Shown here: one piece after another, positions 10,864 to 23,551 of the stretch
Layout of the letters: each line of letters starts with the position of its first letter
Position numbering within the stretch: the first letter of the stretch is position 1
Source: Eucalyptus grandis
Lineage: Eukaryota; Streptophyta; Magnoliopsida; Myrtales; Myrtaceae
DNA length: 64,000 bases
Reading direction: 5' to 3'
Assembly (NCBI RefSeq): GCF_016545825.1
Contig: NC_052622.1
Coordinates: 43,919,263-43,983,262, forward strand
Position numbers and translations under genes: made by a program
Notes under the pieces: model-generated
Databases searched by the model: none
The model's input: only the letters and a program-made list of their open reading frames with translations
Told to the model about the DNA's origin: nothing

Positions 10864-12808
10864 CTGCGTGCGTCTACTCGAGTTTGCAGTACCTAAGGGG
10901 CACTTGAGGGGTAAGAGTGGAGTCTTTGTAAGTTTTTGAGGACAAGAAATGCAACTGAAAAAATTCATTGATTCTGAGAGAAGGGTTTGAGCTTCGCCAA
11001 TGCTAGCTTTCATTCAAAGTGTTTGATTTTTTTTTTTTTACTAAATGTCCCAACTTTTCACTCAAATGACTTTAGTGGCCCAAAGCTATTACAAATCCAG
11101 CCTTTTTATCTATTTCGCATTTTTTTTTTTTTAATTCCGCAAGAATCCCTCGACACTTCCATCATTATTTCATGAGTGTTTTCTGAGGCACAAATAAACG
11201 ACGAATCCACGAGCTTCAATTCAAACGCAATACTATGCTCGAAGGCAGCTCTTAAAATAAGTAGCCACGATCGACGCACCTCATCCGTTTTCCCCATTTT
11301 GCTAACGAAGTTAAACTTGAGCGATTGGTTGCATGTTAAATGACCTAGGTATGCGTTCAATGATACCATAGGTTCTGAGTGGGAATTTCAATTAGTAATT
11401 AATTATGCATGAATAAGCAAATCGACTCAATAAGTCAATCATAGAATATTTAGATTTTGCGAAATCCCCGTCGACTGTTTTAAGAATTTAAATTGTCGGA
11501 TCAAGGCGCGAATTAATGTTCAGATATACTGATGGAATCCATAACGCGACACGAGTGGAGGCCCGCCTAATTTTAGTGTTTACGGGGGACGAGACAAGGT
11601 GCCCTTTCCTATTGGAGAATATGTTGCTTGGTTGTTTGTGGGCTTGCCCATCCAAACAGATCCGGACCCCCAAAAACCATTCCCAATTGGGGGGGAATCG
11701 AGATCGAGTGGATCGGAGTGCGCCACGTCATACCTCGGGCCCACCGACGCCCCCCGCTTATCCTCTGCCCGCCTTTTGTTCTCCGAGAAGGGCCGAGGGG
11801 CTTCCACGATAGCCGTTGGATCGAGCATCGGCTAAATTTTACTCCAAATTATCGTAATATTAAGATTAATATAATAAAAAATTCTAAATTGATACACCTA
11901 TAACGGAATGAAAAATCATAAATTAATATATATGTAATAAATTTACTTTTCGTTAATTTCGGTTAAATTAGATTAATATCATGAAATGTTACAAATTTAT
12001 ACATCTCGTGACAAATGACGGGATGTAAAATTCTAAATTAATATACTCATTGACTGCTACATATAATCCAATTTAATGATTTGACGATAATATTTAATAG
12101 AAACTGACATGTGATAAATTTGTTATAAATATAATAATTTGAGATTTTTGTGATAAAAAAAAGACATATTTATCAAGATTAATTTGTGATAAATTTGTCA
12201 CAAGTGTTAAGTATTTGATTTTTTATGATAAAAAAAATACATATAGTTACCAAAATTAGTTTGAAATAAATTTGTCATAAGTATATAAATTTGTGATTTT
12301 TTTTTTTGTGATAAAAAAGGCATATAGTTACCATCTATATATTTACAATCCGATGATTATCAATTTCTATGAGGATAATTTTCTTTTTTTGAGGGATCGT
12401 AGAAAACTCCGAATTTGTGTATTGTCTCATTCTTTTCTTCCTTCCAATTTCTTTGCAAGAAGGTTATGAGTTTAATCACACATATCAGCTCGCGTACTGC
12501 AAATAACGTTCGATCGTATTGCTACGTTATGCAAGTCCCCAATGTGGTAGCAGTTGATCAAGTGGTACAAGACTTACTTGAGTGATTCAGAGAGATCTTG
12601 ATCATAGATTTCTTCTCGACCTCAAAAAATGTTTACTTATACATACAAAGGATGCTCGGGGCGGGCATAAGCTTTCGGCTCTCCTTGTGCGCTTGCACTT
12701 TTGTAAGGCAATGATGATTGGGCTATCCAATGGAACACTGTTATGAATGGGCATTTCAGGGGTCATGGAGGGAAGAACCCTTATCACAATTCATTGTAAT
12801 CATGTGTG
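10864..12808. other. Intergenic DNA with AT-rich reiterated repeat
   Basis: From about 11830 to 12340 the sequence is built from diverged units around GATAAATTTGTCAYAAG and TTTTTGTGATAAAAAA, the same body type as in the MITE at 59073-59458. The 11510-11830 part is GC-richer and has no recognisable protein. Nothing else is supported. Confidence 0.45.
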
Positions 12809-12825
12809 TATATAATAAAGTTATT
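12809..12825. repeat. Target-site duplication, left copy (SINE 1)
   Basis: TATATAATAAAGTTATT, repeated exactly at 13037-13053 on the far side of the SINE. Confidence 0.85.
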
Positions 12826-13036
12826 TTTTTTTTTTGTGACCTAGTTAACCCCGCATGGCCGACAGTCGAAGGTAAATCATTAGAAGCGACACATGCTAGC
12901 CATCACACATGTGCCACCGAGTAAGTTATCAAGAAATTCAAAACTAGCCTTTTTGCAACGCTTGCAGGAGCTTCGAACACTAGACCTCCTCGATGGAAGT
13001 CCAGCGCCTACCAATTGAGCCACCGTGACGAGTGGT
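12826..13036 (-). mobile_element. tRNA-derived SINE
   Basis: Read on the minus strand, the head contains GGCTCAATTGGTAGGCGC (A-box like) followed about 35 nt later by GTGTTCGAAGCTCC (B-box like), the two internal Pol III promoter elements of a tRNA-related head. The body ends in an A run (Ts on the plus strand at about 12823-12835). Perfect 17-bp duplications flank the insertion. The head does not fold as a functional tRNA and no anticodon arm is preserved, so it is a retroposon, not a tRNA gene. It sits about 330 bp upstream of the MurG start codon. Confidence 0.85.
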
Positions 13037-13053
13037 TATATAATAAAGTTATT
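13037..13053. repeat. Target-site duplication, right copy (SINE 1)
   Basis: Exact copy of the 17 bp at 12809-12825. Confidence 0.85.
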
Positions 13054-13362
13054 ATAAATACATAAGTTTGTGATTTTTGGTAGGTTGTAGGTTTATTGTG
13101 GTATTAGAAAAAGGGAAGTTTTAACAAATGAGATTTGTTTTCATAAAATCAATCCAACGGCTGCTAATGTGTTTGAGGAACAGTTATTCAGAGGGTTGAC
13201 CCCACCACCGGTTTGTCTTCTTCAGCTTCAGTTCAACTGTCCTTCTCAGTCCGGCCGCTAAAACCCGGGATCTCTTAGGTACTTGTCGCGCTGAATCTTC
13301 TCCGGAGAAACCCAATGCAGCATCACCTCCTCCGGCTCCGCCCCCGCTCCGACCCCTGAAAC

Positions 13363-16307
13363 ATGGCCTCCGCCGTTGCCGTCCCTCGCTTCTTCCTCTC
13401 CACCAACCCTTCTCTCCGTCCGCCGGATCGCCGCTCCTTTCGCAGACCCCCCAGGCAACCTCTCTATCTCTTACTCTCTCTCTCTCTCTCTGTCTCTCTC
13501 TGTCTCTCTTTCTGAGCACGAATTATGTGACTGACTCGTTGTTCTTGCAGGTCCTTCAAGCTTGTCTGTTGCCTGGCTGCCGAAAGCTCCGATGGGTCGG
13601 CCCCGGCCGGCAACCTCCGGGTGGCGTTCGCGGCGGGCGGCACCGGCGGCCACATACTTCCGGCCCTGGCGATCGCGGAGGAGCTCAGGATCATGAGACC
13701 TGGGACCCGGGTCCTCTTCGTCGGCACCCCCAAGAGCATGGAGAGCACGGTGGTCGCGGCCGGGGGCTACGACTTCGTCCCCATCCCCGCCGCTCCGTTG
13801 TACCGCCCGGTACTCTCTCCCCGGAACGCCTTCTTTCCTTACCGTTTGGTTAAGTCGCTGATTCGTAGCTACCGGAGATTGGAAGAATTCGATCCTGATA
13901 TCGTCGTTGGTACCGGCGGATATGTGTCGTTTCCTGTTTGCCTAGCGGCGGTCTTGAAAGGGATTAGGCTCGTGATTCAAGAGCAGAACGCGCTCCCTGG
14001 TTTGGCTAATTGGATCCTCGCGCATCTTGCGGATGTCGTGTTTGTCGCGTTCAATTCGACGGTTGATTCCTTTCCGAAGCATAAGTGCGTGGTGTGCGGG
14101 AACCCGGTGAGGCTGGCCATGAAGAAGTCTGTTTCGCAGGTGGAGGCGAGGTTACATTTCTTCCCGAAAGTGGAGAGCGTGGGTGATTCGGGGGTGAAAG
14201 TGGTTTTGGTGCTCGGCGGCTCTCTGGGTGCTTATACCATTAACATCGCCTTGCTGAATTTGTATTATCAGATGCTGATGGAGAGCGAGAACTTGTTCAT
14301 CATATGGCAAACTGGGGTGGAGTCCTTCAATGAGATGGAAAGCCTCGTTAGAAATCATCCCCACTTGATGATGCGGCCGTGAGTACTGTCAAATTTGATG
14401 GTTGATTAGTAATCTACCTTTATCATTATGGCATGGTCCGACCTGTGGTTGTCTACTTTCTTTGTTGAGGGTAAAATTTGCCTTGCTAAAGGAAGTCTTG
14501 AATTGAATCGACACGCCGTCAATTCCTTAATGGGATAGAGGAATTAATCTGGCAATACTAGACTAACTATATGCATGATAGAAACATGAAAGTGTGGATG
14601 GAATGGGACAATCAAGAAAGAGCCATCATTGAAGATTTGCTATCATAAAAGAGTTTTGAGGAAACATTACCTACTTATGCTGCAGTCAGCATCAGGGTAT
14701 GCCACTTTTATATGTTGTGAACAAAATTACCACCTATCCTCATATACTATATCATTGAGAAGAGAAGGTTTCAAGACTTTGAATAGGGGGTAACCCAAGT
14801 CTGTTCTGCCAATAATAAGCAGCTGTAGCATCATAGGCAAGTCACTTTTTTCCTTAAGGTAGCTATATAAGTTAGCAGTAACTTCATTTTTCCTGTGGGA
14901 TAGATGTTATCTTTGTCATAGGCACCTCTGAGTCCTGTGAATATTCTCCGCATCATCTGGTCTGAGGGATAAAGTATGTCTACTGTAGTGTATGTATTTT
15001 GTCTCATGGTGCCTGGTTTTTCTTGATGACACTTATTTTATTTGTCGATCTGAGTTATTTGCAAAATTTAAGGTTCTTGCGCTCCATGGATATGGCATAT
15101 GCAGCTTCCGACCTGATTGTCTCCAGAGCTGGTGCAATGACCTGTTCCGAAATTTTGGCAACTGGAAAACCTTCCATTCTGGTAGTACAAGAATTCTTTT
15201 GTTACCAGTTTCTCCATCACTGTATGATCACTGCATACTGTTGTCATAGTTTATAATAAAATGACTACACAAAATAGAGTTTCTGTTCATTGGCTTTGCG
15301 AGTCCTCTTTCATTCGAAAATTTTAACGGGTGTAAATATCGGGAGAAAGGTGCTTGACATAAATCATCTTTCTGGATAATCACTTATCTAAATTACAGAG
15401 AAGAACTCAACAAGATTTTGGAGAGCAATCATCATATCTGGAAAGTGTTATGAATGTCATCGTTGCTAGCAAGTTCCACGGTTTTCATCCTTAGTAATCT
15501 AATGTTAACCAAAATGCCGTGGTTGGTCTCAAGTGATTTGGGTTCAGAACTAGTGCTAAGTAACTATTCATTCATCAATGGGTAATTTGTTCTCCGATAG
15601 ATGTAATTTATGCTTAATGTAGATATTCGTGTTCTTTCTGTCTCCCATCAAACGCTTGTTTTTCTTCTTCCTTTTTTTGAGGGTTGGATAAAAAGTGTGA
15701 GGACTAAGTGTTGAATTACTCTATAGTAGTAGTTCTCCTCAATCCGTGCAATATTTTTGATATCTAGCCATCAGGTACTTCATGCATGGAAATAACTAAA
15801 TAATGTAGAGTAAGCAATCTTGCTTGATGTCACATATTGAGTGAACCATACAACCACTAGTTAGATAGCAGTTAAGCAATCCTCTCATACAGAGTTTGAT
15901 GCTTTCGTTTCTCTGAGCTGAAGTGACAGTGATCTCTTGCTGGCTTTGTAGATCCCATCACCCAATGTTGCCGAGGGACATCAGTTCAAAAATGCTGCTT
16001 TAATGGCAGATTTAGCAGGAACAAGGATTATAAATGAAGATGAACTTGATTCAACCACCCTCAAAGTGGCAATTGAAGAGATGTTAGGTAAGATGCAACT
16101 GGATTGAGATAATTTTTATGGACCTGAAATTAGCAGATGGAGTATGATCGTTTTTTTTTTTTTTTTTGCCTCTTTTCAGGAGACGAAAATCAGTTGGCTG
16201 TGATGTCAGAGAGGGCTCTCAAAGCAGCAAAGCCTGAGGCTTCGGCAGAGATTTCAAAGCGCATTCTCTCTCTGGTGAACTCATCCCCAAGAACATCACA
16301 AGGTTGA
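13363..16307 (+). CDS. MURG: Plastid-type MurG glycosyltransferase (GT28), complete, five exons
   Basis: Exons 13363-13454, 13551-14378, 15073-15181, 15952-16087 and 16180-16307 join in phase to 430 codons. MurG transfers GlcNAc from UDP-GlcNAc to lipid I, giving lipid II of peptidoglycan; plant homologues are thought to act in plastids. The first 54 residues ([19 protein letters not shown] onward) are Ser/Arg-rich and acid-free at the start, like a chloroplast transit peptide. GGTGGH at residues 60-65 is the N-lobe glycine loop. It is followed by [11 protein letters not shown], the [12 protein letters not shown] motif, LVLGGSLGA and [20 protein letters not shown], then [11 protein letters not shown], which corresponds to the UDP-GlcNAc pocket. 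Length fits bacterial MurG (about 355) plus a transit peptide. The exon 1/2 junction uses an apparent GC donor (AG|GCAACC) and TTCTTGCAG acceptor, since reading through meets TGA. Introns and transit peptide exclude bacterial contamination. Confidence 0.93.
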
Positions 16308-17639
16308 GCAAATTTAGCGAAGGAAAACGAGTTGAACATGCAGTAAATTGGGCACTGTCATACTCATTAATTGCCTAGTGCTTCACTGGTAACACTCAGT
16401 GACTCAACCGCATTAGCATGGCTCTACAGCAACGCTGATAGGGGAGTTTGTTCCATTGTCTTAGGTTTGTTAACTGTCTTGGCCAAGCTAACATTCAGCA
16501 CAGCCAAATTGCTTGCTGATTTGATCATGGAGAATGAGAGCAAGTCTCCTTTTTCAGGGTAGGAGGACTGTGGTCCGCATCCTGTATCAATGAAATTAAT
16601 TTGGATAAACAGGTATTACTGCCTGATAAATGTGGCGAATGCCGGTATAAGCTGAAGTAACTTCCCCTCCTGTCTCTCCTCTCTGTTTCCCATCCCAAGG
16701 AAAGAAGTAACTAATTCTTTTGCTGCTGCTGCTTGGTGTCTTTCCTTTCTCATCATCAGCAGCCATCTCAAAATGAAGATCATCTTCTCTTGATTTGGTC
16801 ATGTGGATCAGTGGCACTTATAATTCTTCTTTACCCGACTCTGGCATACCAAGAAAAGACTTGGGAGTGGGAAACTTGAAGGAACTCACGATTGTCCTCA
16901 GGCAATGAGAAAATCTTTGATTTTCAAAGCATTTGTCGTGTGTATCAATAGGAGATTAGTGCTTTGAAAATTGCAATATTTCTTCATTCAATTAGTTAAC
17001 GAGAGTTTAGGAACATTTTGCAACGATAGTCATCTCAGTATGATTGCATTGCGTGTAGATTCTTAGATTAGCAGATTAACAGACATTATATGAAATGAGT
17101 CCTTCCATGGTCGAAATTCCTTTCATGAATGAAGATCTTAATTCATGGTGAAAGATCCTGATCAATTCAAATCATGTTCATGGCAAGAGACTAAAACTTT
17201 TCGCATGTTGCACGTGAGTTCTAAAACTCTCATTTCATACATTTTTTTTTCAAAAGCTACGCTCCGCTTCTCTCTCATTAGGCAGAGCTTATCTCTACCA
17301 ATAATGGTGGTAGCCTACCCCCCAAAACTCTACCCCCTTTTTGGTGTCCCATAAACCCTAAACCCTTACAGTCCCCTTTCCCGATTGTGACAATGCAATC
17401 CTCACACTGAACCCATGGAAGACTTAACACTTTTTACCTTGCCACATAATGCGGGAAAACCCCCCACAAATCCTATTTTGCCCGATTCCATTATTGGTGG
17501 CTGAAATTGATTGCTCTTTCACAAAAACGGTCAGTGTAGTTTGTAATCCTTGCTTTGGGTCTCGTCTGAATCTTCCTCTCTACTGCAATCGTCTCTTTTT
17601 TTTTTTTTCTTTTAAAACTCGGCTGGATGAATGTAGTTG
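16308..17639. other. MurG 3' flank and sequence before the LINE
   Basis: Probably the MurG 3'UTR followed by intergenic DNA. AAACCCTAAACCCTT (telomere-like) occurs at about 17353-17367. The DNA from about 17.3 kb may already be LINE 5'UTR. No gene is supported. Confidence 0.45.
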
Positions 17640-20633
17640 AAACTGGTGGTTCTGGTCTATCCCCCGCGATCTGGCCTCTGGCCTCGCATTGTCTTCTATT
17701 TCTAAGACGGAGTAAATGAAAGAATCTAGAGGGGAAGATAATCGCCTAGCAATACTTTGTCGAAGATTGGGTAATCTAAGGACGGAAGTTAATGCCCCAC
17801 CACGAGAAAGAGTGATTTCTGATGAGATTATGGATGAATGTAACCGTATAGTGTTTGGAAAGCTGTTGGGAAGCTACATTCAGGAGGCAACATCAATTAT
17901 CAAGCATTTCTCAATACAATGAAGAGAGTGTGGAAGGTAGATTCAGTTACCTTTGCGCAGCGGGAATCGGGTATATTATCCTTCACCTTTGGTTCTGAGA
18001 TGGATAAAGAAAGAGTGTTAGTGAATAACCATGGTCTTTTACGAGCAATTTACTAATCTTTAAACCATGGGAACCCAACAAACTTGTCCAATGTTATAAA
18101 TTCACAAACTGTGCTTTTTGGGTTCAAGTTCATGGCCTCCTTATTGAATGTTGTTCTGAGGAGGTAGTTTCCCATATAACTCAAATCTTAGGTTGTGTTT
18201 AGGAAGTTCAAGTAGAAAAAAAAGGGAGTGACTTTTCAGAAAGTGGGAAGGGCAAGGGTAGTTACATGGATATTCTATTAAGCCTAGGAACTTATATAAC
18301 CTAGGAGATGGAAAAGTATGACTGGATTTTAAGTATGAAAGGTTACCTTGCTTTTGTTACTTTTGTGGTAAAGTTGGGCATTTTGCGACTAATTATATTG
18401 AAGTTCCCTTTGATGAAGCCAAATATGAAGAAAAGAGTTCGAATCGATTTGGGCATTGGCTAAAAGTAGAGGCCAAAGAGACTAGTCCATTTTGACAAAT
18501 TTTTTTATGGTGATAGTGTGGAAGATAATGAGGAAGAACAAGTAGCTATTAACACACCAGCCCAAAACACCCAAATAGTTATTTTTGTGGGGGAGTATAT
18601 AGCAATAGAACCCACAATTAAAAGGGCATAAACTGACATTACCATTCGAGGTGACCAAGAGGAACAACAGCAAGACACTAGAAAATGTCCAATGAGCGTT
18701 GAGGAGGCAGAACAATAGAAGTTGCAGGTTGAGAAATCGTTGTCCTGGCCAAAAAAAGAAGGGTCAGAAAAACCAAAAGGGCTTTAAAATGTTCATCGGA
18801 AAAAAAAATTAAAGAGGTACAATCCTTATAACTCTACCCTTATAGAGTTGCCTGAATTTGATGAATCTAAACTTCAAGAGACACTTATTAGTATTTACAC
18901 TTATTAGTATTTCGGATGTTATCACGAGATGGGCTTTGATGGTTAAATCTAACAAGCCATCGAGTTACAAATGAAGATATTGTGTTGGAACTGTCGAGGG
19001 TTGAGCACACCATGGACAGTCCAAGACTTGAGAGCCATTACGACTCATGAAAGGCTCGATTTGGTTCTGTTAATGGAGACTAAAAATCAAGAAAATGTGA
19101 TTTCTCGTATTAAAAGACAACTGAAATTCAAATATAGCTTTGTGGAGAACCCAATAGGAATCGCAGGGGGTTTAGTGACTCCGGAGCGAGGGAGTGGTAG
19201 TTACAGTGGAATCAACTTCCCAGGAAATGTTAAATTTGGTGTGTGAAGATTATCACAACCAAAACAAAATGCAGCTCACTTGTATTCATACTCTTAATTT
19301 TTTTTTTTTGGGAGAGACTAAACTTGTGGGAAAAAATGAGGCAGGTGAATGTATCAGATGCTTTACTGTGGGTTTGTTTGGGGGATTTTAACGAAGTTCT
19401 CTATCACTGAGAAAATGTGGGAAATAGAATGGCCGAAAACTATCGTATGTAGGCTTTCCAAAAGTGCTTAAATGAGTGTTTGTTGATGGAAATAGATTGC
19501 AAATTGTGTGCTTTTACCTAGTCAAATAATAGGGAAGGAGCTGACCTTGTTAAGGAGAAGTTGGATAGGGTGCTGTGCAATTTAGATTGGAGGCTCATGT
19601 TCTCTCAAGTATAAGCGTATGCTCTCTCAGCTATCAGGTCTGATCATAACCCTTTACTATGTGCATGTAGTGCTAAACCTGTTAAGAAAAGAAAAGTATT
19701 TCGATTTGGAACCTTCTGGATTGATGATGCTGAATGTAGAGAAGTTGTAAAATAATCATGGCAATCTCTTAGTCTAAGATTAAGCTGGTTTGAGGGACGA
19801 ATTGAAGGCTGTAACCCATGCTTTGTGGGAATGGAACAAATAAAAACTTCCAAACAGTCATCTTCGTATTAATGCCCTCAAGCAGGAGTTACAATCCCTA
19901 ACAAATAGTGTAAACCAGACTCAAAACCCTAATCGGGTTCGGCTCTTAAAGGAGGAAATTGAAACTTTATGGAGAAGAGATGAGATGTTTTGGGGGTTAA
20001 GATTCAGAGTAAATTGGCTTGGCTGAGATGAGGAGATAAAAATATGAAATATTTTCATGTAGCAACTATCCAAATGAGACAAAAAAACATAATTACTATG
20101 CTGAATGACACAGAAGAGCTTTAGATAAGGGACAAACAACATCTTTAGAACCTCAACATCTCATTTTTTTAGAGATTTATACATCTCGATAAGGCCTAGA
20201 AATTGTCAACTGATACTGGATCAATGCCCCACATTAGTTGGAGATGATATAAATGCATGTCTTGTGGTGGAAGTATCCATGAAAGAAGTTCATGATGCTA
20301 TTTTTCAACTAGGTGCACAAAAAGCTCCAAGTCCATATGGCTTAAATGAAATATTTTATCAACACTATTGGGATGTAATCAATAGGGACATCTTTGAAGA
20401 AGTTATGGGGTTTTTTCGCGGTGTTTTAGAACCAGCCCTAAATAGAATCCATATAACCCTTATTTTGAAGACACCCAATACAAAAAAACTTGACCAATAT
20501 CACCCTATTAGCTTTTGCAACTTCGCATATAAGATTATATAGAAGATTATGGCAAATAGACTTAAAAGATGGCTACCGCCATACAAAGGGTCGCCGGAGG
20601 TGGATTTAAGTGGGAACAATATATATATACCCT

Positions 20634-20704
<71 letters not shown>

Positions 20705-23180
20705 AAGAGGTGCTACATCAGCTAAGAATGAGGAAAAGGAAAAAACATTTTCAAGCAGTATTGAAATTAGACATGCATAAAGCCTATGATAGAGTGGAAT
20801 GTGATTTTCTTGAAGGATGTTTACGGAAAATGGGTTTCTGTGAAAAATGGATCACTTGGGTCATGCAATGTGTTACAACGGTCACTTTTAGCATCAATTT
20901 TAATGGGGAACCTCTTCTGTATTTCAACCCTTCTCGAGGCATTAGACAAGGGGACCCGTTATTATCCCTATCTCTTTATCCTAGTAGCAAATTGTTTGTC
21001 TTTTTCGATAGGGAAAGCTCTAAATGATGGGAGTATAAAAGGAATCCAGCTGAACAGGTTTTGTCCCACCTTGACCCATTTATTTGTATATGGCTATATT
21101 TTTTCTTGATGGGACCATTCGGGAATGCCAAAATGTCTCAATTGTTTTAAATCAATACTATTATGCATTAGGACAAGCTATAAATTTGAACAAATAAGGT
21201 ATTTTCTTTAGCAAAGATTGCCCTCAACTATTGAGGGACAACATGACAAGAGAATTAAGAGTTCTAGAGCTAAATCGGACAATAAAATACATAGGTATCC
21301 CCTCTAACTAGGGAGCCTCCAAGAAATAGACGTTTGCATGGATATTGGGTTAGATAAACATGAAATTGGAAGGATGAAATGAACAAATCATATCAAAGGT
21401 GGGCAAGGTAATTCTCCTGAAGTTGGTTGTGCAGGCATTACCACAGTATGCAATGTTAGTTTTCAAAATCCCAGCATCAATTTCTAGAGCAATTGAGAAT
21501 AAAAATAGCCAAATTCTAGTGGAAAAATAATGAAACAAAAGCTGATCTACGTTGGAAAAAATGGGAAATCCTTAAAAACAAAAAAGACAAGGGAGGAATG
21601 GGGTTCAAGGACTTACTTATTTGTAAACAATGCCCTCTTAGGTAAACAAGCTTAGAGATTGGTTAAAAATCTAGAGGCATTATGGAGCAAACTCATAAAA
21701 GGGCTATATTTCAGTCGAAAAGATTTTTGGCATGTTGAGAAAAGAACCAAACCTTCATGGGGATGACAAAGCCTAATTATGAGTATGGATGTGATATCAA
21801 ACTCAATGATGTGGTCAATTGGGAATGGAGAAAAGGTCAATATTAAAACAAATAGATGGTTGAAGAAAGGACTAATTGGAGGGCCTGAAAACAGAAATGA
21901 TCCGCAAAAGGTTTCTGAATTGATGAACTTTGAAGAGGAGAGGTGGAACGGCCAAATCATAAAAGACCTCTTCGACGAACATACCCCTTAGGAGATCCTT
22001 GCTATTCCTATCAAACAACAAATACCTAATGATGAATTAGTATGGACATGAACTAAAAATGGGACTTTTACGGGCAAAAATGGCTACAACACTCTTAGAG
22101 AAGAGACGACAATCAAGGCAACAATTGAGCATCCATCTTCCTCCTACCAACCACCAAAAGCACTATGGAATGCTATATGGAATATAAAGTCAAGATATCT
22201 ATATGGAATGTTTGTCAAAACGCCATCCCATCCGAGGAGAAGCAAGGAGAACTTATGGAAAAGAAATATATTACCTGATCTCGTTTGCAACCTTTGCCGA
22301 ACAAGAGTGGAAATAGTTGAGCATATCTTTCTCCTCTGCCCTTGGACCGAACAAGTATGGGATAACCCATAAATCAAATTACAAATAGTTAAGCACGAAA
22401 TTACTCGAATGGATGCATGGCTGGCACATTTTATAGCGAAAGGCACCAACTTTTTCAAACATTCTTTGGCAAATTAGGAAGGGTTGCAACAACTTTACAT
22501 TTTGGGGAAGCAAACTGAATGCTTGCAACATTGTAGATCTAGCTTGGTTTCAGTAGAAAAGTTTTTGAAAATGGAGCGTTCAACACACTCAAGCAGGAAG
22601 GATGGGGAAATGACTCACCTCAAATTTGAGTTCCTCTGGTAGTAGGCACGCTTAAAATCAACATCAATGGGTCGCTCGGTGAGGAGTCGACGAAAGGAGC
22701 TGTCGCGTGCATCGCTTGAGACCACACAGGCACCTTTGTAAACGGACTCACCAGATCTGTTTTAACGGCTTCAACTACTCAACTGGAAATCCTAGCCCTT
22801 TTGGAAGCTCTAAAGTACATCTGGTGCATGAAGATGAAAGCTGTTTTTGTGGACACTGACCATCTAGATTTGGTACGGTCCTTCAAAGCCACTAAAGACT
22901 TCAACTGGCAAGCACGTGCGCTCTTGGCAGCGTGCAAAGGTCTTTTAGCAAATCTACAGTTTGTGGGCCTTGCTTTCTATTCTAGAACCGCAAAATCAAT
23001 TGCAGACTGGGCCGCGCGTGAGCATAGAATAAAAAGCTTTACCGCCTGATTGGCTTCCTTCTTCTCCCCTAGCCCTTTGGGCATTACTATGTATTGACAC
23101 CCTAGTCTTGGGCGTTGCTAGAACTACACCGGCTATGATATAAATAAAAGATCTGCTTTCGACCAAAAAAAAAAAAAAAA
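17640..23180 (+). mobile_element. Decayed L1-type LINE retrotransposon with RNase H domain
   Basis: Collinear remnants of a plant non-LTR element. An ORF1 fragment lies at 17716-17922, and a CCHC knuckle at about 18350-18400 reads CYFCGKVGHFATNY with the final Cys lost. An AP-endonuclease start at 18971 reads MKILCWNCRGLSTPWTVQDL. Reverse-transcriptase blocks at 20264-21060 include DQYHPISFCNFAYKII, LKLDMHKAYDRVECDFLEG and SRGIRQGDPLL. A zinc-finger-like CNLCRTRVEIVEHIFLLCPW lies at about 22290-22350, and an RNase H-like domain from about 22630 to 23049. It ends in an A16 tail at 23165-23180. Many stops and frameshifts are present and the catalytic (Y/F)ADD box is unrecognisable (VYGYIF), so it is dead. 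The 5' end is uncertain and I found no target-site duplication. Confidence 0.88.
20639..20700. repeat. (TA)31 microsatellite inside the LINE
   Basis: Pure TA dinucleotide run splitting the reverse transcriptase between the QYHPISFCN block and the LKLDMHKAYD block. It must have expanded after the element died. Confidence 0.95.
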
Positions 23181-23541
23181 TCTCCGAACTCGTCATAGTC
23201 ATTCACTTTAGTTTGAAGGAAAATCCGGGTGGTCTTTTTTAATTGACAGCCATGTAGGGTCAAGAAAAATAAAAATAAAAAGTCACTCAACATTTTCCAT
23301 CCACTTAACATCGACTAAAGTTGATTGAAGGAGTTTAGAGCATCGTAAGTTTTAAGACCTAAATACATTAAATGAAAGTTTTGGGTTCTTAAGTATATTA
23401 TCACGAGAAATTTAAAGATTTATTTTGTATTTGTCCCCACATGATTACAAAAATAGGAAGTTGCCATAGACTCTGTGTGGTTAATGATGATATCTTTGAA
23501 CTAGTTCAGGCATTCAACCTTACATTAGAAGCAATTGGGAA
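23181..23541. other. Intergenic DNA between LINE and MITE
   Basis: AT-rich DNA with short composition-driven frames. I see nothing recognisable. Confidence 0.4.
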
Positions 23542-23551
23542 AATAAATTAA

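Noticed and set aside
12940..13036. Functional tRNA gene
   Set aside because: A- and B-box-like motifs exist, but no cloverleaf or anticodon arm can be drawn, and target-site duplications plus an A tail show a SINE.
13184..13748. Minus-strand open frames opposite MurG exon 1
   Set aside because: Shadows of the GC-rich MurG exons and of the CT tract, giving RERERE-type peptides.
13363..16307. Bacterial contamination or recent transfer as the source of MurG
   Set aside because: The gene has four introns in consistent phase, a transit-like N-terminus and plant genes on both sides.
17353..17367. Interstitial telomere array
   Set aside because: Only two AAACCCT units, which is motif-level, not an array.
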